Assembly: GCF_014645615.1 (NCBI RefSeq)
Contig: NZ_BMMB01000007.1
Coordinates: 248,001 to 312,000 of the forward strand
DNA: 64,000 nucleotides
Reading direction: 5' to 3'
Source: Paenibacillus hunanensis
GTDB taxonomy: Bacteria > Bacillota > Bacilli > Paenibacillales > Paenibacillaceae
The notes below the pieces were generated by a model. The model saw only the letters and a list, made by a program, of their open reading frames with translations, made no database searches and was not told the DNA's origin. Below, piece by piece: positions 1-8,981 of the stretch. Position numbers and translations under genes: made by a program. Positions within the stretch are counted from its first letter, which is position 1. Each line of letters begins with the position of its first letter.

Positions 1-1
1 T

Positions 2-136
2 ACCCTAACGACAGGCAAACGCTTGATTGTGCTTGAAAAAGCCGAGCAAGTGACCAACCTGATTCGTGAGTATAATAAAAGCATAGGCACTCTTACTGGA
101 ACGATTAAGGTGCAACATATGGAGGAATTGGAATGA
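2..136 (+). CDS. flbD: FlbD family flagellar protein, 3' end only
   Basis: The window opens inside this gene; 44 codons and the TGA stop are visible. The fragment begins TLTTGKRLIVLEKAEQV, which resembles the C-terminal half of the small FlbD/SwrD-type proteins that precede fliL in Bacillus-type fla/che operons, where the B. subtilis member supports motor torque. The stop overlaps the fliL start as ATGA, implying translational coupling. The identification rests on this short stretch and on the position before fliL; the start codon and promoter lie outside the window. Confidence 0.75.
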   Translation, partial: TLTTGKRLIVLEKAEQVTNLIREYNKSIGTLTGTIKVQHMEELE

Positions 137-618
137 AAAAGTTATTGCCCTGGATTATCAGCGGGGTGCTCGCAGTGGGACTCATCGGCGTTGTTGCCTA
201 TTTTCTGATTTTTGGAAATTTGCTCGGGAACAAACAACCGATGACAGCAGCCCAAGCCGCGGCGGCCGAAAAAGAAAAGATTGCACAAATGAGTGCTTCT
301 GAAATTGCGGCAGTATCATCTGACATCACAGACCTTACAACGAATATGGCTGATCCGTCCTATGTCGTCAAAATGAGCTTTTCCTTCCAACTGGCAGACA
401 AGGATGCAAAAGCAAACTTTGATCTGATCAAGGATTTGAAAGTGACGCCGATCATTATTCGAACACTTGCGGATACTAAGCCTGAAGACATTCAAAGTGC
501 AGAAGGTATCGAGCAGCTGGATGCGAAGCTCATGAAGCTGATCAACAGCTCATTGCCAGAAGAAAGTGGTAAAGTAGTTGATGTTCAAGTATCGAACAAG
601 ATTGTGAGCCCTCTCTAA
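133..618 (+). CDS. fliL: Flagellar basal body-associated protein FliL
   Basis: FliL is a single-pass membrane protein that surrounds the stator near the MS ring and supports motor torque. The 161-aa product has a short basic N-terminus, one transmembrane helix at about residues 8-30, an Ala/Gln/Lys-rich stretch near 36-55, and a C-terminal domain with the PSYVVKMSFSFQL segment and a terminal VVDVQVSNKIVSPL strand typical of the family. The ATG overlaps the flbD stop and is preceded by GGAGG at about 121-125. It lies between flbD and fliM, as in B. subtilis. Confidence 0.93.
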   Translation: MKKLLPWIISGVLAVGLIGVVAYFLIFGNLLGNKQPMTAAQAAAAEKEKIAQMSASEIAAVSSDITDLTTNMADPSYVVKMSFSFQLADKDAKANFDLIKDLKVTPIIIRTLADTKPEDIQSAEGIEQLDAKLMKLINSSLPEESGKVVDVQVSNKIVSPL

Positions 619-673
619 TCCAAAGCTAATCAAGCAGAAACCTAATCCTTTTATATCGCAAGGGGGTGAGATT

Positions 674-1672
674 ATGGTAGATGTATTATCCCAGGGAGAG
701 ATTGATGCCCTTTTAGCAGCATTATCCTCCGGCGAAATGGATGCAGAGGAGCTCAAAAAAGAGGAGAGCGAGAAAAAGGTCAGAGTCTATGACTTTAAAC
801 GGGCAGTTCGCTTTTCTAAAGATCATATCCGAAGCTTGACGCGGATTCATGAAAACTTTGCCCGTTACCTGACCACCTATTTCTCGGCTCAGCTACGTAC
901 GTTTGTACAGATTAGTGTCGTACAGGTTGAGCAATTGCCTTATGATGAGTTTATCCGCTCCATTCCGAAAATGACGATCTTGAACATTTTTGAGGCAGAG
1001 CCGCTTGAAGGGAGAATGGTGCTGGAGGTTCATCCCAACATCGCCTTCGCTATGCTGGATCGCATGCTGGGAGGAACAGGAATAGCACCAACCAAAATCA
1101 ACGCGCTGACAGAGATTGAAACGACGATCATTGAACGTGTATTCAGCCGAACTTTTGAAAGTTTGCAGGAAGCCTGGAAAACGGTCATTGACCTTTCGCC
1201 GCGTATGGAAGCGCTGGAGACGAACCCACAATTTATGTCGCTTGTATCTCCAAACGAAACCATCGCCCTGATCTCGCTCAGTACAAAGATCGGTGATACC
1301 ACAGGTATGATCAATCTTTGTATCCCGCATGTCGTCATCGAGCCGATCATGAGTAAGCTGTCTGCGAACCATCTCTTTTTCTCGCAGAAAAAAGAGCCGG
1401 CATTGGAAGAAGTGGAGTCGCTGAAGCAGCGAGTGCATCGCGCTCAGCTTCCTGTCATTGCTGAGTTGGGCGAATCCAGACTTTCGATTCAGGAGTTTCT
1501 CAGCTTATCGGTGGGAGATGTTATTTCACTCAATAAGCCGATTCAACAGGATCTCTCGATCAAAATAGGCAATCAGCTCAAGTTCTATGGTAGTCCTGGT
1601 ACTGTAAAGGATCGGGTAGCCATTCAGATTAACGAAATCGTCAGTGAAGGAGTGGAAGGACTTGACGAGTAA
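674..1672 (+). CDS. fliM: Flagellar motor switch protein FliM
   Basis: FliM forms the middle layer of the cytoplasmic C-ring and binds phosphorylated CheY to change rotation direction. The 332-aa protein starts with the CheY-binding motif LSQGEIDALLAAL (about residues 5-17). A CheC-like middle domain (about 40-230) and a C-terminal SpoA/FliN-like domain (about 250-325, LSIQEFLSLSVGDVISL) follow, which is the standard architecture and length. An AAGGGGGTGA ribosome-binding site precedes the ATG. The end of the gene overlaps the start of fliY by 11 bases. Confidence 0.97.
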   Translation: MVDVLSQGEIDALLAALSSGEMDAEELKKEESEKKVRVYDFKRAVRFSKDHIRSLTRIHENFARYLTTYFSAQLRTFVQISVVQVEQLPYDEFIRSIPKMTILNIFEAEPLEGRMVLEVHPNIAFAMLDRMLGGTGIAPTKINALTEIETTIIERVFSRTFESLQEAWKTVIDLSPRMEALETNPQFMSLVSPNETIALISLSTKIGDTTGMINLCIPHVVIEPIMSKLSANHLFFSQKKEPALEEVESLKQRVHRAQLPVIAELGESRLSIQEFLSLSVGDVISLNKPIQQDLSIKIGNQLKFYGSPGTVKDRVAIQINEIVSEGVEGLDE

Positions 1673-2966
1673 AGATTATTTGTCACAAGAAGAAATCGAT
1701 GCGCTACTTAAACAGTCGTCAGGTGAGGATAGTGGTTCCGCCACCTCCGCAGGCCAGACGGTTGACGATTTTCTGACACCGCTGGAGCAGGATGCGCTTG
1801 GCGAAATCGGTAATATCACCTTCGGTAGTGCAGCAACCGCGTTGTCTACGCTGCTGGGTCAAAAGGTAGATATTACGACTCCGCGTGTGGGTATCGTAAC
1901 GCGCTCCGAGTTTGAAAATGAGTTTCCCAAGCCTCATGTCGCTGTACACGTCGAATATGTGGATGGCTTTCAGGGTATCAACTCGCTCGTTATTCAGACA
2001 CGTGATGCTCAAATCATCGCGGATCTGATGCTCGGTGGGAATGGTGATCCCAAAGATGAGGAATTGAACGAAATTCATATCAGTGCTGTTCAGGAAGCGA
2101 TGAATCAGATGATGGGCTCCTCGGCAACATCGATGTCGACCATCTTCAACCGCTTCGTTAACATCTCACCTCCTGGCATCGATATTCTCGATGTGAGTAA
2201 TGATCAGGGTGTGAGTATGTTGCCTCCAGAAGAGACGCTGATCAAAATTTCGTTCCGTCTCCTGATCGGTGATCTGATCGATTCGACGATCATGCAGCTC
2301 TTAACAGTTGAGTTTGCGAAGTATATGGTCGATATTCTGATCAATGGTGCAGAAGAGAGTGCTCCTGAAGCACCAGCAGCAAGTGCACCGGCGGCTACAC
2401 CTCCGGCAGCAGCTGCACCACCAGCAGCGCAACAACCACCGGCTCAGCAGGCTCCTGAGCAGCCTGGAGTGCCACCGATGATGCCGCCTCAAGGGATGCC
2501 ACCCTACGGTCAACAACCGCCGTACGGCGCTCCTGAGCAGCCTTATCCGCCTTACCAGCAACAGTATCCATATCCTCCACCAGGCTATGGTTACAACATG
2601 CCTCCGCAGCCACCACAGCATTACGGTGCTCCTGTAGGACGCGAGGTGAATGTCCAACCAGTTCAATTCGCCAACTTTGGTGCAGGTGCTGCGCCGAACC
2701 TGGATGAAAATAATTTGAACTTATTGATGGACATACCACTTAAAGTCACCGTAGAATTAGGAAGGACCCAAAAGCAAATCAAGGATATCCTCGAATTGTC
2801 CCAGGGCGCAATTATTGAACTGGACAAATTGGCGGGCGAACCGGTCGACATCCTGGTCAACAACAAACTGATTGCCAAAGGTGAAGTAGTTGTTATCGAT
2901 GAAAACTTTGGTGTTCGCGTAACGGATATCGTCAGCCAGTGGGACCGAATTCAAAAAATACAATAA
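1662..2966 (+). CDS. fliY: Flagellar motor switch phosphatase FliY (FliN-type)
   Basis: FliY is the Firmicute switch component that combines a CheC-like CheY-P phosphatase with a FliN-like C-ring domain. I prefer the TTG at 1662 (434 aa): AAGGAG at 1648-1653 lies 8 bases upstream, whereas an in-frame GTG at 1644 has no ribosome-binding site. The N-terminus has the FliM-like YLSQEEIDALL motif. Two phosphatase-like helices follow, EIGNITFGSAATALSTLL and a second around AVQEAMNQMMGSSATSM. A long Pro/Gln/Tyr-rich linker covers roughly residues 230-345, and a SpoA domain ends the protein. The linker is low complexity and probably variable between species. Confidence 0.95.
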   Translation: MTSKDYLSQEEIDALLKQSSGEDSGSATSAGQTVDDFLTPLEQDALGEIGNITFGSAATALSTLLGQKVDITTPRVGIVTRSEFENEFPKPHVAVHVEYVDGFQGINSLVIQTRDAQIIADLMLGGNGDPKDEELNEIHISAVQEAMNQMMGSSATSMSTIFNRFVNISPPGIDILDVSNDQGVSMLPPEETLIKISFRLLIGDLIDSTIMQLLTVEFAKYMVDILINGAEESAPEAPAASAPAATPPAAAAPPAAQQPPAQQAPEQPGVPPMMPPQGMPPYGQQPPYGAPEQPYPPYQQQYPYPPPGYGYNMPPQPPQHYGAPVGREVNVQPVQFANFGAGAAPNLDENNLNLLMDIPLKVTVELGRTQKQIKDILELSQGAIIELDKLAGEPVDILVNNKLIAKGEVVVIDENFGVRVTDIVSQWDRIQKIQ

Positions 2967-2993
2967 AGATCACTTAGGGAGGATTTTAAATCA

Positions 2994-3359
2994 ATGGCAA
3001 ACCGTATTCTTATCGTGGATGATGCAGCTTTTATGAGAATGATGATCCGGGATATTCTGACAAAGAATGGATATGAAGTAGTAGGAGAAGCTCAAGATGG
3101 AGCACAAGCAGTAGAAAAATTCAAAGAGCTTCGTCCCGATTTGATCACAATGGATATCACGATGCCAGAAATGGACGGTATCGCCGCTCTGAAAGAAATC
3201 AAAAAGCTCGATGGCGGAGCGAAAGTCATTATGTGTTCCGCAATGGGCCAGCAGGCGATGGTAATTGATGCCATTCAGGCAGGTGCCAAAGATTTCATCG
3301 TAAAACCTTTCCAAGCAGATCGTGTTATCGAAGCGATCAGCAAAACGCTGGGCGTATAG
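2994..3359 (+). CDS. cheY: Chemotaxis response regulator CheY
   Basis: CheY is the single-domain receiver that carries the signal from CheA to the switch. The 121-aa protein shows the acidic pair D9-D10, phospho-acceptor D54 (LITMDITMPEMDG), S82 and K104 (VKPF), all at canonical spacing. No output domain follows. The gene sits between fliY and fliO, as in B. subtilis, so switch proteins and their ligand are co-expressed. An AGGGAGG ribosome-binding site precedes the ATG. Confidence 0.97.
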   Translation: MANRILIVDDAAFMRMMIRDILTKNGYEVVGEAQDGAQAVEKFKELRPDLITMDITMPEMDGIAALKEIKKLDGGAKVIMCSAMGQQAMVIDAIQAGAKDFIVKPFQADRVIEAISKTLGV

Positions 3360-3371
3360 GAGAATATTCCC

Positions 3372-3902
3372 ATGTCAGGTGAAACAGCCACAATGGGAGG
3401 AACAGGCGGTTATATCCTAAACCTTGTTTGGGTTATAATCGTCTTGGCTGTAATAATAGCCCTTATTATTTTGTTGCTTCGGTTCCTTGGTCGCAAAAAT
3501 CAATCCTGGTTATCCAGGCGTGCCATTCGTACAATAGGTGGCATGGCGCTAGGCCCGAATAAGTCGTTACAAGTGATTGAGATTGGCAACACGTTATATT
3601 TGATCGGTGTCGGAGAGGATATTACGCTGGTTGATAAAATTTCCGATCCTGATGAGGCGATGCTGGTTATTCAGTCTTTTCAATCCGAGTCGGCGGAGCA
3701 GGAAAACTTTTTCACTCCGCTGATCTCCAAACTCAGCAGTAAGCTACGTCCCAAATCCAAAATCGAAGAAGAGGAGCTACGCGATACAGATGCTTTTCAG
3801 GAAGTGTTTGAGAGCAAGCTTCGAGAAATTCCGAATCGACGGGATAAGATGGAGCAGCTGTTGAAGGAGGAAGATTCTACAGATCGGTCGAGGGATTCAT
3901 GA
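3372..3902 (+). CDS. fliO: Flagellar biosynthetic protein FliO (FliZ)
   Basis: FliO is a small bitopic protein that helps assemble the FliP ring of the flagellar export gate. The 176-aa product has one strong transmembrane helix at about residues 14-36, then a GRKNQSWLSRRAIRTIGGMALG segment with a conserved-looking folded region to about residue 110, and a charged Glu/Arg-rich tail. The call rests on size, topology and position immediately before fliP. Its stop overlaps the fliP start by 4 bases (ATGA). Confidence 0.88.
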   Translation: MSGETATMGGTGGYILNLVWVIIVLAVIIALIILLLRFLGRKNQSWLSRRAIRTIGGMALGPNKSLQVIEIGNTLYLIGVGEDITLVDKISDPDEAMLVIQSFQSESAEQENFFTPLISKLSSKLRPKSKIEEEELRDTDAFQEVFESKLREIPNRRDKMEQLLKEEDSTDRSRDS

Positions 3903-4666
3903 AAATAAAACTGATTTTATCTCTTATGCTGCTTTTTGCTGTCAGTGTGCTGTCGGTGCATCCGGTATTTGCAGCAACCGCCGATCCGATACCAAATATT
4001 GATATTCAGATCGGTAATGATAATGGCTCATCCGGTGGTGCAGCAACAAGCTCACTATCGATTTTGCTGCTTATTACCATTATTAGTATAGCTCCAGCCT
4101 TTATGGTTCTTATGACCAGTTTTACACGTATTGTGATTGTGCTCAGCTTTGTCCGGACTTCACTTGGGACTAACCAGATGCCTCCCAATCAGGTACTGGT
4201 AGGGCTGGCTTTATTTTTAACCTTATTCATCATGTCGCCTACGTTGTCACAAATGAATCAGGTTGCCCTTCAGCCTTATCTGCAAGGAAATCTGACGCAA
4301 ATGCAAGCATTGCAGGCTGCGGAGAAGCCGATCAAGGAATTTATGTTCAAGCATACCCGCGAAAAGGATCTATTGCTCTTTTTGGAATATACCGGTACAC
4401 CTAAGCCTTCTAACGTAGACGATATTCCACTTACCGTTATGGTTCCTTCTTATGCGATCAGTGAGCTAAAAACAGCATTCCAGATGGGCTTTATGATTTT
4501 TATACCTTTTCTAGTCATTGATATCGTCGTTGCCAGTGTATTGATGGCAATGGGGATGATGATGCTACCGCCTGTCATGATTTCACTTCCATTCAAAATA
4601 TTGTTATTCGTTTTGGTGGATGGGTGGTATTTGATTGTCAAGTCATTGCTAGTCAGCTTTAATTAG
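3899..4666 (+). CDS. fliP: Flagellar type III export gate protein FliP
   Basis: FliP forms the core pore of the flagellar export gate with FliQ and FliR. The 255-aa protein has a cleavable-looking signal peptide (about residues 1-25, ending VHPVFA), a short hydrophilic stretch, and four hydrophobic segments. Family motifs include VLSFVRTSLGTNQMPPNQVL and the C-terminal MGMMMLPPVMISLPFKILLF. Length and motifs are standard. It follows fliO with a 4-base overlap and is separated from fliQ by about 60 bases. Confidence 0.97.
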   Translation: MKIKLILSLMLLFAVSVLSVHPVFAATADPIPNIDIQIGNDNGSSGGAATSSLSILLLITIISIAPAFMVLMTSFTRIVIVLSFVRTSLGTNQMPPNQVLVGLALFLTLFIMSPTLSQMNQVALQPYLQGNLTQMQALQAAEKPIKEFMFKHTREKDLLLFLEYTGTPKPSNVDDIPLTVMVPSYAISELKTAFQMGFMIFIPFLVIDIVVASVLMAMGMMMLPPVMISLPFKILLFVLVDGWYLIVKSLLVSFN

Positions 4667-4727
4667 CGCAGCTCTTCACCTGTGAATCTGCGCCTTCACA
4701 ATTTACCCGTAAAAAGGGAGGTTAATT

Positions 4728-4997
4728 ATGAGTTCGGAGTTTATCATCGGTATGGCAGGACAAGCGGTGTATACCGTCTTAAAAGTGAGCGCACCGATGC
4801 TGATTCTTGGACTTGTAGTCGGCTTGCTGGTCAGTATTTTCCAGGCGACTACTCAGATTCAGGAGCAAACTCTTGCCTTTGTGCCAAAAATCGTAGCTGT
4901 CATGCTTGCGCTGCTGCTGTTCGGTCCGTGGATATTAACCGTCATGGTCGACTACACGGCTGATATTCTTGGCAATCTGTACAAATACATCGGTTAG
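4728..4997 (+). CDS. fliQ: Flagellar export gate protein FliQ
   Basis: FliQ is the small gate subunit with two membrane helices; several copies wrap the FliP/FliR pore. The 89-aa protein has two hydrophobic helices (about 16-40 and 55-78) and the family motif SIFQATTQIQEQTLAFVPK between them. The start ATG follows AGGGAGG at about 4714-4720. It lies directly between fliP and fliR, as usual. Confidence 0.96.
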   Translation: MSSEFIIGMAGQAVYTVLKVSAPMLILGLVVGLLVSIFQATTQIQEQTLAFVPKIVAVMLALLLFGPWILTVMVDYTADILGNLYKYIG

Positions 4998-5008
4998 GCT
5001 GATGGCTT

Positions 5009-5803
5009 ATGGAGACATTACTACAAAGCTTTCCTGTTTTTTTGTTAATTTTTTGTCGAATGACCGCTTTTTTTGTAGTTTCACCGATTTTCTCATCTCG
5101 AGGAGTACCGAGTCAGTTTAAGGTTGGGATTGCAGCGTTTATTTCCCTGCTTATTTATCTGATTAAAGGAACGACAATCAAAATTCCAGACGGTACAGAC
5201 ATTTATGTCCTTATGGTATTTAGAGAAATATTGATAGGCCTGCTTCTTGGATATATCGCATACCTCATGTTTATGGTAATCCAGATTGCAGGCTCATTTA
5301 TTGATATTCAGATTGGTCTGGGGATCGCGTCTGTGTTTGATCCGATGACAGGCGCTTCTGCTCCGGTCATTGGTAACTTTAAATACATGTTCGCGATGCT
5401 GATCTTTCTTAGCATGAATGGTCACCACTATCTGTTACAGTCTGTGCTGTATAGCTATGACTGGGTGCCCATGAATAGCGATATCGTGTCCCAGATGTTG
5501 AATGGGTCGCTCAGTGAATTTTTGATCCGAACCTTTACAAATTCCTTCCTGATCGCTTTTCAGATGTCTGCTCCAATCGTAGTAGCAACCTTTCTGACAG
5601 ATGTAGGGCTAGGTTTTCTGGCACGTAGTGCACCACAGTTCAATATTTTCGTTATCGGTGTGCCGGTGAAGATTATTGTAGGGCTGTTCGTACTGATGTT
5701 ATTAACACCAAGCTTTGCCTTTATTTTTGAACATTTGTTTGAGCAAATGTTTCAAGCAATGCAAGGGCTACTTCAGGTGCTGGGTAAACGCCCGGCATCA
5801 TGA
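5009..5803 (+). CDS. fliR: Flagellar export gate protein FliR
   Basis: FliR closes the FliPQR export gate. The 264-aa product is very hydrophobic, with about six membrane segments. Family-like stretches include GIASVFDPMTGASAPVIGNF and the C-terminal GLGFLARSAPQFNIFVIGVP. The ATG follows the fliQ stop by 11 bases; no strong ribosome-binding site is visible, so its translation may depend on coupling to fliQ. Length matches the family. Confidence 0.96.
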   Translation: METLLQSFPVFLLIFCRMTAFFVVSPIFSSRGVPSQFKVGIAAFISLLIYLIKGTTIKIPDGTDIYVLMVFREILIGLLLGYIAYLMFMVIQIAGSFIDIQIGLGIASVFDPMTGASAPVIGNFKYMFAMLIFLSMNGHHYLLQSVLYSYDWVPMNSDIVSQMLNGSLSEFLIRTFTNSFLIAFQMSAPIVVATFLTDVGLGFLARSAPQFNIFVIGVPVKIIVGLFVLMLLTPSFAFIFEHLFEQMFQAMQGLLQVLGKRPAS

Positions 5804-5836
5804 TAACCGATTCTGGTGGAAAGGAGTCCGTGAACA

Positions 5837-6925
5837 GTGGCATTTCGTTTAAAACTAAATCTTCAGTTGTTCGCAGGCGAGAAAACTGAAGAAGCGACAC
5901 CCAAGAAGCGAAATGATTCTCGCAAAGAAGGTCAGGTCGCCAAAAGTATGGATATACCAGGCGCAGCCATTTTGCTGGGTAGCATTGGATGCCTGATGAT
6001 CTTTAATGATTTTTTTATGAAGCGTATTAGCTGGCTATTCACGGATACTTTTCTGCACAGAATGTCTACCGATGTAACGGTAGCCAACGTCATGCAAATG
6101 CTTGGACAGTACGCGATGCAAATCTTAATCATTATAGCTCCCATTTTTGTGACGATCGTGCTGCTCGGAATTATTACGAACTATATGCAAATCGGTTTCT
6201 TGCTCACAGGTAAGCCACTTATGCCAAAACTCAGCAAGCTCGATCCGATCAAGGGTGCTAAAAATATTTTATCGATGCGTTCAATCGTAGAACTGTTAAA
6301 ATCGATTTTAAAAATGTCAGTTATTGGTTATTTGGTTTATACAACCCTGCAAGGTGCCAGTCATGAGATTTCGAAGATGGCGTATATGTCAGCGGAGTCA
6401 ATCTTGCATTATGCAGGCGGACTAACTGTTAGTCTTGGACTCAAGGTCGGGGTGGCAATGTTCATCCTGGCTGTGCTGGATTATATGTATCAGCGCTATG
6501 AGCATAATAAAAGCTTAAGAATGTCCAAGCAGGACATTAAGGACGAGTATAAAAACATGGAAGGTGACCCGCTCATCAAAGGTAAAATCCGTGAACGGCA
6601 ACGTCGTATGGCGATGCAACGGATGATGCAAGAGGTACCAAAGGCGGATGTCATTATCACGAACCCGACGCACTTTGCGGTAGCACTCAAGTATGATAAC
6701 AGTGAAATGGCTGCCCCGCAGGTTGTCGCCAAAGGGCAAGACTATACTGCACTTCGCATTAGAGAGATTGCTAAGCAGAACCGGGTCGTCATCATGGAAA
6801 ACAAGCCGCTGGCCCGGGCTTTGTTTGCCAGAACAGAGATTGGAGATTCGATTCCGACCGATCTGTTTCAGGCGGTAGCCGAGGTGCTGGCTTATGTATA
6901 CAAAGTCAAAGGTAAAACGAAGTAA
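5837..6925 (+). CDS. flhB: Flagellar export switch protein FlhB
   Basis: FlhB sets export substrate specificity, switching from rod/hook to filament substrates after self-cleavage. The 362-aa protein has four membrane helices followed by a cytoplasmic domain holding the autocleavage motif NPTH, with N276 as the cleaved residue. The N-terminal EEATPKKRNDSRKEGQVAKS segment is typical. The GTG start is chosen because AAGGAG at 5821-5826 lies 10 bases upstream. The next gene is flhA, the other large export component. Confidence 0.97.
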   Translation: MAFRLKLNLQLFAGEKTEEATPKKRNDSRKEGQVAKSMDIPGAAILLGSIGCLMIFNDFFMKRISWLFTDTFLHRMSTDVTVANVMQMLGQYAMQILIIIAPIFVTIVLLGIITNYMQIGFLLTGKPLMPKLSKLDPIKGAKNILSMRSIVELLKSILKMSVIGYLVYTTLQGASHEISKMAYMSAESILHYAGGLTVSLGLKVGVAMFILAVLDYMYQRYEHNKSLRMSKQDIKDEYKNMEGDPLIKGKIRERQRRMAMQRMMQEVPKADVIITNPTHFAVALKYDNSEMAAPQVVAKGQDYTALRIREIAKQNRVVIMENKPLARALFARTEIGDSIPTDLFQAVAEVLAYVYKVKGKTK

Positions 6926-6947
6926 GGGATCGGAGGGCTGAATAACA

Positions 6948-8981
6948 TTGAAGAAAAAAGATTTGGTTGTCCTTGTAGGCGTCATTGGAATTATTATGAT
7001 GATGATTCTTCCGATCCCAACATGGCTGCTTGATATTTTGCTTATTATTAATATCTCGTTAGCAATGATTATTTTGCTGATCGCGATGAATACAAAAGAA
7101 GCGCTGGAATTTTCCATCTTCCCGGCAATGTTGCTCATTACAACCTTGTTCCGTCTAGCGCTTAATATTTCTACAACCAAATTAATTTTAGGACAGGCGG
7201 ATGCAGGTTCAGTTGTATCCACCTTCGGTAGCTGGATTGCCGGAGGTCAGATTGCGGTCGGCTTTATCGTCTTCCTGATTCTCGTCGTTGTCCAGTTTAT
7301 CGTTATTACAAAAGGTTCGGAGCGGGTGGCTGAGGTTGGAGCTCGTTTTACACTCGATGCGATGCCTGGTAAACAGATGAGTATCGATGCCGATTTGAAC
7401 GCCGGTATGATTAACGAGCAGCAGGCTCGTGAGCGTCGTAGTAAAATCGAGCGCGAAGCCGACTTTTACGGAGCGATGGATGGTGCGAGTAAGTTCGTAA
7501 AAGGGGATGCTATTGCAGGCATTATTATCCTCCTGATCAATCTCATTGGTGGATTCATTATCGGGATAGCGATTCATGGAATGGCATTCACTGATGCACT
7601 CTCTACGTATTCGGTGCTGACGATTGGTGATGGTCTGGTCAGTCAGATTCCAGCACTGCTCATTTCGACAGCAGCAGGTCTGATCGTAACGCGTGCTTCG
7701 TCCGAAGGTAATCTGGCTGATGATATTACGAGCCAGCTCTTTTCGTATCCAACACTGCTCTACATCGTTGCAGGTGTTATTACACTGCTCGGTCTGTTCA
7801 CACCAATTCACTTTATTACAACGTTCCCACTTGCTGTGCTGCTCGTCTTCGCCGCACGTAAGATGCAGGCGAATTTGAAACAGAAGGCTGTGGATGCAGA
7901 GCAGCAGGTTGAAGAGCAGCAGATCGAAGAAGTTCGCAGCCCAGAAAGTGTAATCAATCTTCTTCAAATCGATCCGATCGAATTCGAATTTGGTTATGGC
8001 TTGATTCCGCTGGCAGATACTCAGCAGGGCGGCGATTTGCTGGATCGAATCATTATGATTCGCAGACAATGCGCACTTGAACTAGGACTTGTCGTACCGG
8101 TCATTCGTATTCGCGATAATATCCAGTTAAAACCAAATGAATATGTGATCAAAATTAAAGGAAATATCGTTGGCGGTGGTGAATTATTACTAAATCACTA
8201 CCTGGCCATGAGTCCTGGGTTTGAAGATGACTCGATTACGGGTATAGAGACTTTAGAACCAGCTTTTGGTCTTCCAGCCCTATGGATTGACGAAATCACG
8301 AAGGAACGTGCAGAGCTGTCTGGTTATACGGTGGTAGATCCGCCATCCGTTGTAGCGACCCATCTGACAGAGCTGATCAAAAAGCACTCTCACGAGCTGC
8401 TTGGTCGTCAGGAGACACGTTCTCTTATCGACAATCTGCGTGAGAACTACCCTGTACTGGTTGATGAGCTTATTCCTTCTGTGTTATCGATCGGTGATAT
8501 CCAGAAGGTGCTCGTCAAACTTCTGAAAGAAAAGATTTCGATTCGCGACATGGTAACCATTTTTGAAACTCTCGCTGACTATGGAACTTATACCAAAGAT
8601 CCGGATGTGCTGACCGAATACGTTCGTCAGGCACTATCGCGTCAGATTACACAGCAATTTACGAGCCAGGGAGAAACCTTACGTGTTATTACAGTCGGAC
8701 CTAATCTGGAAAAGAAAATTGCCGAGAGCATTCAGCAATCAGAGCAAGGCACCTACCTTGCACTGGACCCGGTTTCCACGCAATCGATGTATCAGAAAAT
8801 CAACGAGCAGGTGAATCGTCTCCTGCAGATGGGACAACAGCCAATCGTGCTTACGTCACCAGCGATCCGCATGTATCTGCGTCAGCTTATCGAGCGTACC
8901 ATGCAGGATATTCCGGTGCTATCGTATAGCGAGCTGGAGCCTAACGTTGAAATTCAGAGTGTCGGAGTGGTGAACTTATGA
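6948..8981 (+). CDS. flhA: Flagellar export apparatus protein FlhA
   Basis: FlhA is the large export-gate subunit whose cytoplasmic ring docks chaperone-substrate complexes. The 677-aa protein has about eight membrane segments in residues 1-310 and a soluble C-terminal domain. The loop between helices carries FVITKGSERVAEVGARFTLD and MPGKQMSIDADLNAG, the family signature region. Translation starts at TTG with GGAGG at about 6930-6934 upstream. The last four bases overlap flhF (ATGA). Confidence 0.98.
   Translation: MKKKDLVVLVGVIGIIMMMILPIPTWLLDILLIINISLAMIILLIAMNTKEALEFSIFPAMLLITTLFRLALNISTTKLILGQADAGSVVSTFGSWIAGGQIAVGFIVFLILVVVQFIVITKGSERVAEVGARFTLDAMPGKQMSIDADLNAGMINEQQARERRSKIEREADFYGAMDGASKFVKGDAIAGIIILLINLIGGFIIGIAIHGMAFTDALSTYSVLTIGDGLVSQIPALLISTAAGLIVTRASSEGNLADDITSQLFSYPTLLYIVAGVITLLGLFTPIHFITTFPLAVLLVFAARKMQANLKQKAVDAEQQVEEQQIEEVRSPESVINLLQIDPIEFEFGYGLIPLADTQQGGDLLDRIIMIRRQCALELGLVVPVIRIRDNIQLKPNEYVIKIKGNIVGGGELLLNHYLAMSPGFEDDSITGIETLEPAFGLPALWIDEITKERAELSGYTVVDPPSVVATHLTELIKKHSHELLGRQETRSLIDNLRENYPVLVDELIPSVLSIGDIQKVLVKLLKEKISIRDMVTIFETLADYGTYTKDPDVLTEYVRQALSRQITQQFTSQGETLRVITVGPNLEKKIAESIQQSEQGTYLALDPVSTQSMYQKINEQVNRLLQMGQQPIVLTSPAIRMYLRQLIERTMQDIPVLSYSELEPNVEIQSVGVVNL

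Noticed and set aside
1644..1661. Earlier GTG start for fliY
   Set aside because: No ribosome-binding site upstream, while TTG 1662 has AAGGAG at ideal spacing and matches the family N-terminus.
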